A stretch of DNA of 64,000 nucleotides from Candidatus Krumholzibacteriia bacterium (GTDB lineage Bacteria; Krumholzibacteriota; Krumholzibacteriia; LZORAL124-64-63), in NCBI GenBank assembly GCA_016744705.1, contig JADGDU010000011.1, positions 1 to 64,000 on the forward strand, written 5' to 3'. Every line of letters starts with the position of its first letter. Within the stretch, counting starts at the first letter, position 1. Below, piece by piece: positions 57,956 to 64,000 of the stretch. The translations under genes were made by a program, and so were the position numbers. Below the pieces are notes generated by a model. It did not search any database and had not been told where the DNA came from. It saw nothing but the letters and a program-made list of their open reading frames with translations.

Positions 57956-59904
57956 TTCAGGCTTTCCCTCACTTGATTCTCCACACCACCGGCGATGACC
58001 ACTTCCTGAACCGGTTTGCCCAGAGGACTGAACCGGTAGGCCTGGCCGCGCCAGGTCACGGAGGAGGCGGCAAAGTCGACGTTAAGTATATCTTCGGCCA
58101 CGATGGTGCGCTGGCCAGCTTCGGCTTCACTCTTATAAGCGGCCAGCATGGCGTCGCTCAATGTGGGGCACTCTACACAAACGAAACCATTGTTGATAGC
58201 GTTGCGCAAATATGTCTGGCTGTAGCTACCGGCAATGACCATCTGGATGCCTGCGGCCTGCAACGCGGTGGCTGCCTGCTCGCGGGAGCTACCGGTGCCG
58301 AAGTTGTAACCGCTGACGATGACGTCGCCTGCCAGCACCTGGCCTGCGAAATCCGGGTCGTAGTTTTCCATCACAACCTGGGCCATCAACTCTTTGGTGA
58401 CGTCTTCCCTGTAGGTGTAATCTTTGCTGTAGATGCCGTCAGTGTTGAGGTTGTTGGTGGGCAGGACCAGAGCGCGGCCCTCATGACCAGAGGGGAATCC
58501 GTTGAGGATTTCCACTGCAGCGGCAGGAGCATCCTGGGCCGGGATTTCTTTGAAGTCACGAGTGGGGCCTTCGCCGGCCAGCTCTATGCCTTCGGGCCCG
58601 GTGATGTAACCGGCCAAAGCGCTGGCAGTGACCACGGCGGGACTGGCCAGGTAGGCTTCGGCGTCACGGCTGCCCATGCGGCCGCGGAAATTGCGGTTGG
58701 TGGCGCTGATGCCCACCTGTCCGTCTTCCAGCAAGCCAACACCCAAACCGATGCAGGGACCGCATCCGGGGGGCAGGGGAATGGCGCCAGCTTCCAGCAA
58801 AGTGCCCCAGGCGCCGCTGGCTTCAGCCTGCTCCTGGATGGGTTGGCTGGCGGCGGCCACATAAAGCTCTACGCCGTCCGCCACTTTAGCACCATTGACC
58901 ACGGCAGCGGCGGCTTCCAGATCACCCAGACGACTGTTGGTGCAGGAGACCAGGTAAGCCTTGTGGATGGCCATTTTTTTCTGGCTGAATTCATCCAGGC
59001 TGGAGGTCAGTTGCACGGAATGAGGTCCACAGATGTGGGGTGTGACAGTGGCCAGGTCCAAATTGATTTCCGCAGCGAACCAGGCGTCCGCGTCGCTTGC
59101 GGGCGGGTTGTTGGTCCAGTCGGCAATTTTCTCATCGGTGATACGATCGGTATTGCCATGATCTTTCAGCCATTGCTGGCGATCTTTCATGTGCGCGATG
59201 GTGATTCCATCCACGGGGAACCAGCCGGCGAGAGCGCCCCACTCGGTGGTCATATTGGATACAGTCAGGCGCTCTTCCATGGTCAGGCCCACAACACCGG
59301 TGCCGCCAAACTCGATGACAGCGTTGAGCACTTCCCCCTGATCGTACAGGCCGCAGAGGGTGATGATCACATCTTTGCCGGTGACTCCAGGGCGCATCTT
59401 TCCATTCAGGTTCACTTTGACGGTGCGCGGCACTTGCCACAAGACACTGCCCAGGGCCCAGAGGGCGGCAGCATCGGTCCGCACCACAGGGGTGCCTAAG
59501 GCGCCAATGGCCCCATAGGTGTTGCTATGACTGTCGCTGGCCACGCAGAATCCACCGGGCTGTACGTAGCCTTCTTCAATCATGACTTGGTGACCAATGC
59601 CGCGACCGGCGGGGTAGGCATCCACCCCATTGGCGGCTGCAAATTCGGCGATGGCCTTGTACTTGGCCTGGTTCTCATGGCCCAGATCCTGGATGTTATG
59701 ATCGAGGGTGAATACCGGTTGGTTGGGATTCTTTATTTTGGGCACTCCGAGGCCCTTAAATTTGCCTATAACGGCTGATGTGTTGTCGTGGGTCATGACG
59801 TGATCGGGGACCAGGGTGACGTAATCTCCGCAGTGGACTTCCTGGTTTTCGTTTAATCCGACGGCGTGGGACTGGACGATTTTTTCGATTACTGTCTGGG
59901 CCAT
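57952..59904 (-). CDS. Homoaconitase-type aconitase-superfamily enzyme, large and small domains fused
   Basis: The 650-aa protein has the 4Fe-4S ligands of aconitase-type hydratases, Cys321 (LVSCTNSRLG), Cys381 and Cys384 (CGPCIG). Domain 1-3 motifs are AYPAGRGIGHQVMIEEGY, VASDSHSNTYGAIGALGTP and VRTDAAALW. The swivel domain with FGTGSSREQAA is fused at the C-terminus. Overall resemblance is greatest to fungal-type homoaconitase (Lys4), including FTLDHNIQD. It would then convert homocitrate to homoisocitrate in the alpha-aminoadipate route. Isopropylmalate or plain aconitate activity cannot be excluded. The 5' end of this gene has a truncated second copy at 61923-62060. Confidence 0.88.
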   Translation of the reverse strand: MAQTVIEKIVQSHAVGLNENQEVHCGDYVTLVPDHVMTHDNTSAVIGKFKGLGVPKIKNPNQPVFTLDHNIQDLGHENQAKYKAIAEFAAANGVDAYPAGRGIGHQVMIEEGYVQPGGFCVASDSHSNTYGAIGALGTPVVRTDAAALWALGSVLWQVPRTVKVNLNGKMRPGVTGKDVIITLCGLYDQGEVLNAVIEFGGTGVVGLTMEERLTVSNMTTEWGALAGWFPVDGITIAHMKDRQQWLKDHGNTDRITDEKIADWTNNPPASDADAWFAAEINLDLATVTPHICGPHSVQLTSSLDEFSQKKMAIHKAYLVSCTNSRLGDLEAAAAVVNGAKVADGVELYVAAASQPIQEQAEASGAWGTLLEAGAIPLPPGCGPCIGLGVGLLEDGQVGISATNRNFRGRMGSRDAEAYLASPAVVTASALAGYITGPEGIELAGEGPTRDFKEIPAQDAPAAAVEILNGFPSGHEGRALVLPTNNLNTDGIYSKDYTYREDVTKELMAQVVMENYDPDFAGQVLAGDVIVSGYNFGTGSSREQAATALQAAGIQMVIAGSYSQTYLRNAINNGFVCVECPTLSDAMLAAYKSEAEAGQRTIVAEDILNVDFAASSVTWRGQAYRFSPLGKPVQEVVIAGGVENQVRESLK

Positions 59905-60044
59905 GGTGGTTTTTCCTTTTTATGGGTGGCTGAGTTGAAAAAGGAAACCTGAAAAGTCATCTAAAAAAGTGATTGTGGCCAGAAAAAATCATCAAGTAGG
60001 GCACAATTGTTTTAGGTCTTCTCTTGGGGGACAGGCGGGTGAGT

Positions 60045-60067
60045 ACCGGGGAATAATATTCCCCGGT
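60045..60067. repeat. Perfect 23-base palindrome
   Basis: ACCGGGGAATA and TATTCCCCGGT around a single A. It sits between the minus-strand propeller gene (ends 60090) and the aconitase-type gene start (59904). No T-run follows on either strand, so it is more likely a binding site or a hairpin that stabilises or ends the transcript without a U-tract. Confidence 0.7.
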
Positions 60068-60089
60068 TCAATGAGTTGAGTATGTTAAT

Positions 60090-61154
60090 TTATCTAAGGA
60101 TGATTTTTGATCGAGAAATACGATTGGAGAGATCGTCTTCACTGCACAGGAAGACCATGTCGTCCTTATCAATCCCTTTAATTGTGTGATAGTCTTGGAA
60201 GATAGATCGTCCGATTAGTTCAAATTCGGCATTGTAAAGGCAAAATAGAGACTGGGTTTGACCGTCTTCTTTCACACGCCATGAGCTCGTCAGAATTTCA
60301 CCATTTTTGAATGAAACAATTCCGCTTGTGCCCCATAGATATTTAATAGAAACCCGTTTGGCGTTGAAATCAGGTTTAGGGGGATCAAGTACAAAGTTGG
60401 AACCGCCTTCATCGGTTCTATTGAGAATATCCCCATTGGGATTGTACCTCCTTAATTCGTAAGGAGAAAGCTGAGCAAATAGAATGCTATCATCAAAATC
60501 GCGAAAAATATATCCTCCTGCATAGGCTGATTCGTATCGCCAATCGTCATTTTCATTTGCAAAAGTCTTGGCAAATGATCCAGAGTAAAGATGATCAGGC
60601 GTGTACGAGTCAATTGTTGTTTTTTCCATAATTCCCAGAGTGGCAATCATCACTCCCTCGTTTTTTGAAACTAGGATTGACCGTACCATATTTCCGGGGT
60701 TTTCACGTTGAAATCCGCCAATGTAGTTCCAGGATGAATCCATAATGTGGACATCCCCTGACATTCCTGCTACGAAAATTCGGTCCAAAGAATCTATTCC
60801 AATCCTAGTTCCAAGGGTTAGGTCACCAGGCCCGTCTCCCTCCTGTCCAAATTGGGCAAGTAATTTTCCTTGATTGTTGAATTTGTAAATGCAAGGGATG
60901 CGGGTGTCCGATACAAAAATATTTCCCTTACTGTTAACCGCAACAGAAGAAACGGTCCCCATTATCGGGGAATCAGAATTCCCGCCAATAACAAGATCTT
61001 CCTGAAATGAAATCTGAGCTTGGCCTTCATTGCTGTTGGGTATTAAAACCAATTGTTGTCCTAGTCCTGTTTGAGGAATAATGAATGCAAGGAAAACCAA
61101 AACAGACATGATACATTTTTTTGAAAACTTTCCAGGGGTTGAAAAAACAGACAT
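60090..61154 (-). CDS. Secreted six-bladed beta-propeller protein
   Basis: The ATG at 61154 has GAGGT at five bases. The 354-aa product has a basic N-terminus and a hydrophobic signal (IMSVLVFLAFIIPQTGLG). NHL/6-bladed-propeller repeats follow: SVAVNSKGNIFVSDTR, IYKFNNQGKLLAQFGQEG, IGIDSLDRIFVAG and MVFLCSEDD. The family (6-bladed beta-propeller, common in Bacteroidota-related genomes) usually binds ligands or partners and is not itself catalytic. The region is visibly richer in A+T than the rest of the window. It lies 56 bases after the Hint-domain gene on the same strand, suggesting a unit acquired together. Confidence 0.82.
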   Translation of the reverse strand: MSVFSTPGKFSKKCIMSVLVFLAFIIPQTGLGQQLVLIPNSNEGQAQISFQEDLVIGGNSDSPIMGTVSSVAVNSKGNIFVSDTRIPCIYKFNNQGKLLAQFGQEGDGPGDLTLGTRIGIDSLDRIFVAGMSGDVHIMDSSWNYIGGFQRENPGNMVRSILVSKNEGVMIATLGIMEKTTIDSYTPDHLYSGSFAKTFANENDDWRYESAYAGGYIFRDFDDSILFAQLSPYELRRYNPNGDILNRTDEGGSNFVLDPPKPDFNAKRVSIKYLWGTSGIVSFKNGEILTSSWRVKEDGQTQSLFCLYNAEFELIGRSIFQDYHTIKGIDKDDMVFLCSEDDLSNRISRSKIILR

Positions 61155-61210
61155 TGTTACCTCGTTGCTTAAGAGAATAAATTGAGAAACACGCAATACT
61201 CCAACTGTCT

Positions 61211-61681
61211 TTATTGACTCATTCCGACAAATGACTTGTTGTGGACAAGGATACCGTTTGCGAAAAAGGTATCAGGTGCAATGACGTCAATATTGTACAC
61301 TCGAACTCCTTTGTTCACTTGCTCAATCGAGGCAATTTCGATTTCCGCAGAGTCTTGTCCTACTAATCGGTCACCAATTCTCAAATCCTCAGCGTTAACC
61401 CAATTGCCGTCCACAAAGAAAGGGTGGTCAGCTGTAACGCTCAGCTTACCATTTATGCTGAAGAATTCGGTTTTGAGGACTTTAATACTACCTTCGACGA
61501 GAGCCCATTGGCGGTTTCCTTCTTCATCGTAGGATAGAACTTGGTCTCCTACTCCCACCAATTCAACAGCTTTCGGACCAGAAAGGGTGCTGATCATTGT
61601 TCCAGCAAGAAAGCACCCTCCTCCTCCATCACAGGATGCTCCTGAAAAAGTACAACCGGTGGTGCTGGCTTCGCAATTCAT
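61211..61681 (-). CDS. Hint (hedgehog/intein-type) autoprocessing domain protein
   Basis: The 156 residues called here contain a complete Hint domain. GGGCFLAGTMISTLSG has the nucleophilic Cys after a Gly run. VTADHPFFVDG is block B (TxxH-like). The C-terminal VHNKS has the His-Asn pair. It cleaves itself at the N-terminal Cys or the C-terminal Asn, or splices, and is found in secreted proteins and bacterial-intein-like toxins. The Cys-rich stretch before it (MNCEASTTGCTFSGASC) is in the same frame. A signal peptide lies just upstream in another frame, 61678-61815, so the start given is only the first in-frame ATG after that shift. No toxin domain follows; only seven residues follow the Asn. 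Confidence 0.85.
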   Translation of the reverse strand: MNCEASTTGCTFSGASCDGGGGCFLAGTMISTLSGPKAVELVGVGDQVLSYDEEGNRQWALVEGSIKVLKTEFFSINGKLSVTADHPFFVDGNWVNAEDLRIGDRLVGQDSAEIEIASIEQVNKGVRVYNIDVIAPDTFFANGILVHNKSFVGMSQ

Positions 61682-61815
61682 TCCATGATTGCCGCTTGTA
61701 CAATATGCGGTTCTATCGTTGCCTGCACAGGCTCACAATCTGCAAATGCTATACCGCTCTGGAAAACAGCAATTGTGAAAACCATGACACACAAAATGAA
61801 ATTTAGATGTTTCAT
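61678..61815 (-). pseudogene. Signal-peptide segment of the Hint gene, out of frame
   Basis: Reading from the ATG at 61815, which has GGAGAG upstream, gives MKHLNFILCVMVFTIAVF and then QSGIAFADCEPVQ, a good signal peptide. The frame then runs to a TGA that overlaps the Hint ATG (45 residues in all). In the Hint frame the upstream codons instead give CAGNDRTAYCTSGNHG, a sensible continuation of the Cys-rich region. A one-base shift around 61735-61750 would join signal peptide and Hint domain into one secreted protein. This may be a sequencing error, a true frameshift mutation, or less likely programmed shifting. Confidence 0.6.
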
Positions 61816-61922
61816 CTGATTCTCTCCCTCTATAATTTGTTGGAGTACTGCGTATTAGCCAGTGCGTACAAAAAAAAAACTAAAATTGTCAAGGGAAAAT
61901 CTATTATAGAGGATAAACATCC

Positions 61923-62060
61923 TCAGTGATTTGTGGCAATAACCTGAGTCATGACGTGATCAGGGACCAGAGTCACGTAATCTCCATAGTGAATTTTCTG
62001 ACCTGCGTTCAGTCCAACGGAATGATTTTGGACAATTTTTTCTATAACTGTCTGGGGCAT
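61923..62060 (-). pseudogene. Truncated duplicate of the 5' end of the homoaconitase-type gene
   Basis: Read on the minus strand from 62060, the first 39 codons match the start of the gene at 59904 closely. MPQTVIEKIVQ aligns to MAQTVIEKIVQ, and the 13 residues GDYVTLVPDHVMT are identical. About 30 of 39 positions are the same. After VMTQ the similarity stops and the frame ends at a TGA within seven codons. There is no further aconitase sequence up to 61816. It is therefore a 5' fragment rather than a gene. The intact gene lies about 2 kb away on the same strand, with the propeller and Hint genes between. Confidence 0.85.
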
Positions 62061-62346
62061 GGCTTCATTCCCGTTAGTAAGGACTTCAGATTGGTGATGG
62101 CCCCAAAATTTCGTCTAATTTTAGGGATTGGTCCAGAGGAAAAACACTGCGACGGGATGATCAGTGAAGTGTGAGGTTAGGCTCAGCCTGCTCCCAAAAC
62201 TTCCGAGCAGCGCAATACAATTCCCATTTTAATGATAATATGCTAGCATCTGGTCTTGGCCGGATGCATTTCTGCCCGGCCGTTAACCCCAAGAAAGGAA
62301 TGGAATGATAACCAACTATTATTAACTGAAACGGAGGGAGACCGTT
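62061..62346 (+). other. Intergenic region before the BNR-propeller gene
   Basis: These 286 bases lie between the aconitase fragment and the last gene. They contain no supported frame. Short inverted GGCC-type matches near 62255-62285 are not convincing as a terminator. Confidence 0.45.
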
Positions 62347-64000
62347 ATGTTGCGCCGAATCTTATTTCTGGTCCTGGGCTTTAGTGTCCTGGGCATGATG
62401 TTCTGGCTACCTACTTTTGACCGCACCGAAGACTCTCAATCCCAATTGCTGCCCTTGGAACAAACCAAAACATCGGAACCCCCGGCGATTCCTCGTAGCG
62501 GGCCTGAATGGCAGCGCGAGTTTTTTAAGCGCTGGCACTACCCCCATGGAGCGGTGATGGACCAAACAGTTCATCAGTCGCTGTTGGAGGACGTGGCTAA
62601 GTTGCCGGTGGTAGACCGGAAACGGGAGAAAACCGTAGGTCCTTGGGTGCAAGTGGGACCAGCGGGTATGGTCACGCCTGAGGGCGCGCGCTATTCAGGT
62701 CGGGTGCTTGACCTGGATGCAGTGAGTGGGCAGGGCACCACCATCGCCTCGGCCAGTGGTGGCCTCTGGCGCTATAACCTGTTCACCCCCGTACCTTTGA
62801 CTGATGACATCACTTCCCAGTGGACCAGCACCGTGGCCTACCACCCCACCAATCCGCAGACGATCCTGGTGGGCACAGGCGAATTCTGGATTCATGCGGG
62901 TACGGGCATCTGGAAAAGCACCAACTCGGGTGAATCATGGTACCAAACCAATACTTCCACTGTCCCCAACACCGTTTTTCGAATCCGGTACAGCGACAAC
63001 GGCGCCATTGTGCATGCCGCTACAGAAGATGGCTATTATCGCTCTCTGGACGGCGGGGAAAACTGGGTCCGGCTGCGCCAAGGGGTCTTCACCGATTTGG
63101 CGATCCGGAAATTGGATAACGGCACCGAAGTCTTGTACGCCACGCTTTGGAACGAGGGATTATTTTACAGTGAAAACCAGGGAGGGAATTGGTACCGGGT
63201 CAACCATCAGTTCCTACCGACCACAACAATGAAACGCGGCGCGGTGGCGGTGGCTCCCTCGAACCCCAACGTCATTTTTGTGGCCATGAGCCAGCTAGTG
63301 GAAAACGGAGATGACGATTATTACGGCCTGTTGGGGATTTACAAGTCCATCGATGGGGGCGTGAACTGGTTGAATGTCACCCCGGCTGACAATTACATGG
63401 GAGCCCAAGCCTGGTATAACAACGTGATCTCAGTGTGCCCTACCAATGAATATCTGGTTTATGCCGGTGGGGTTACTCTTGTCCGCTCGACCAACGGCGG
63501 AGCCTCCTGGGAGTACGTCAATGATCCCCATTTGCACGTGGATTACCACGCCATGCAGTGGCATGAAAACGGGCAGTATTTCTGGATCGGTCATGACGGA
63601 GGCTGGTCATTTTCAAACAATCAAGGCGAGCCGGGGTCGTGGGCCTCAGGTTCCAATTATTTGCCCATTACTCAGTTTACTGAAATTGATGCCGGAGGGG
63701 TCATGCTGGGCATGGCGGCCTACTGCGGAGGCAGCCAGGATAACTCCATCTGTCTTAGCACCGATGGCGGCTCCAGTTGGGATTATCTCTTGGGTGGAGA
63801 TGGTGGAGGGGTGGAATTTGGCACGGCTGGATCGGACATCTGGATCCGCCTGGGGGTATTCAGCGACGGCATGGATTTCCACAGCCTTCGATCCCAGGAC
63901 GGGGGGGCCAGTTTCTTAGAAAACAACGAAGGGTTGGCCGCCTCGGGGACCTGGTACCCCGCGGTGCGGCGCAGTGGTGATGGGGTGATGTACACGCATT
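62347..64000 (+). CDS. Secreted BNR/sortilin-type beta-propeller protein, 3'-truncated by window edge
   Basis: The ATG at 62347 follows GGAGGGAGACC. The frame is open to the end of the window (551 codons seen). A short hydrophobic signal or anchor (ILFLVLGFSVLGMMFWL) leads. From about residue 95 come the Asp-box/BNR-like units of sortilin- and sialidase-type propellers: GIWKSTNSGESW, YYRSLDGGENW, FYSENQGGNW, GIYKSIDGGVNW, LVRSTNGGASW and CLSTDGGSSW. Each has the S-x-D/N-G-G-x-x-W pattern. Such proteins are usually large exported binding proteins; many in this type of genome end in a C-terminal sorting domain, which would be off-window here. Confidence 0.9.
   Translation, partial: MLRRILFLVLGFSVLGMMFWLPTFDRTEDSQSQLLPLEQTKTSEPPAIPRSGPEWQREFFKRWHYPHGAVMDQTVHQSLLEDVAKLPVVDRKREKTVGPWVQVGPAGMVTPEGARYSGRVLDLDAVSGQGTTIASASGGLWRYNLFTPVPLTDDITSQWTSTVAYHPTNPQTILVGTGEFWIHAGTGIWKSTNSGESWYQTNTSTVPNTVFRIRYSDNGAIVHAATEDGYYRSLDGGENWVRLRQGVFTDLAIRKLDNGTEVLYATLWNEGLFYSENQGGNWYRVNHQFLPTTTMKRGAVAVAPSNPNVIFVAMSQLVENGDDDYYGLLGIYKSIDGGVNWLNVTPADNYMGAQAWYNNVISVCPTNEYLVYAGGVTLVRSTNGGASWEYVNDPHLHVDYHAMQWHENGQYFWIGHDGGWSFSNNQGEPGSWASGSNYLPITQFTEIDAGGVMLGMAAYCGGSQDNSICLSTDGGSSWDYLLGGDGGGVEFGTAGSDIWIRLGVFSDGMDFHSLRSQDGGASFLENNEGLAASGTWYPAVRRSGDGVMYTH

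Noticed and set aside
57973..59499. A 508-codon open frame on the plus strand opposite the homoaconitase-type gene
   Set aside because: It lies entirely within a gene with clear aconitase motifs and Fe-S cysteines on the other strand. Its translation has no recognisable motif and no ribosome site.
61211..61681. Intein in a housekeeping protein
   Set aside because: There are no extein halves, no endonuclease domain, and a signal peptide lies upstream; it fits a secreted Hint-domain protein instead.

Overview
The window reads as a piece of chromosome from an uncultured, probably anaerobic or sediment-dwelling Gram-negative bacterium. The evidence is indirect. Many lipoproteins and secreted proteins are present. 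Two secreted proteins (11178-13073, 23877-28271) end in a FlgD-like C-terminal domain of the Pro-Asn-Pro-x-Asn-Pro type that is typical of FCB-superphylum candidate phyla such as Krumholzibacteriota, Eisenbacteria and Latescibacterota. An ECF sigma factor sits beside a TPR Ser/Thr kinase, and there is an orange-protein/NifX-MinD cluster of the kind known from anaerobes. No rRNA, tRNA, CRISPR array or insertion sequence was seen, so the phylum assignment is inference. Coding density is high, with many ATGA/GTGA stop-start overlaps.

Layout. 1-5652: a tight cluster of alkaline-phosphatase-superfamily enzymes with a small ribbon-helix-helix-like protein and a membrane protein. 5704-10158: a membrane protein, then on the minus strand a thioredoxin-TPR protein and an amidohydrolase lipoprotein. 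10260-17853: DNA repair (SMUG1-type uracil glycosylase, AlkC-like), an S41 peptidase, a CGGC protein coupled to an MFS transporter, and a degraded AsnRS-like protein. 18050-31828: ECF sigma and kinase-TPR pair, a 1464-aa secreted metallopeptidase-like protein, TcdA, and an alpha/beta hydrolase joined to a DUF1460-like domain. 31879-38686: radical SAM, TetR, hydrolase, pstSCAB and a DsrE-like protein. 39054-43933: a coiled-coil membrane protein facing a minus-strand YbjN-like plus Clp-like ATPase operon. 44092-54506: a nonaheme lipoprotein cytochrome, an NtrC-type regulator, AsnRS, GNAT, an acyl-CoA ligase with a STAS protein, a methyltransferase and a TPR protein. 54576-57305: DUF134/DUF5320-like protein, NifX/ORP and two ferredoxin-MinD ATPases. 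57446-62060: DUF123 protein coupled to a homoaconitase-type enzyme, then a beta-propeller and a Hint-domain gene, then a truncated copy of the aconitase 5' end. 62347 onward: a BNR-type propeller protein running off the window.

The strongest discovery is at 7220-8410. The secreted thioredoxin-TPR gene has an in-frame TGA exactly where the first Cys of the CxxC motif belongs (Trp-TGA-Pro-Ser-Cys). An 8-bp stem with a CGUGC loop follows 13 nt later, fitting the bacterial SECIS pattern. TGA is a normal stop elsewhere in the window, so this is best read as a selenoprotein. Other points worth attention are a Clp ATPase whose second AAA site is dead but keeps its pore tyrosine, an AsnRS paralogue without catalytic arginines, a Shine-Dalgarno-masking hairpin ahead of the sigma factor, and a partial aconitase duplication bracketing a Hint/propeller module.
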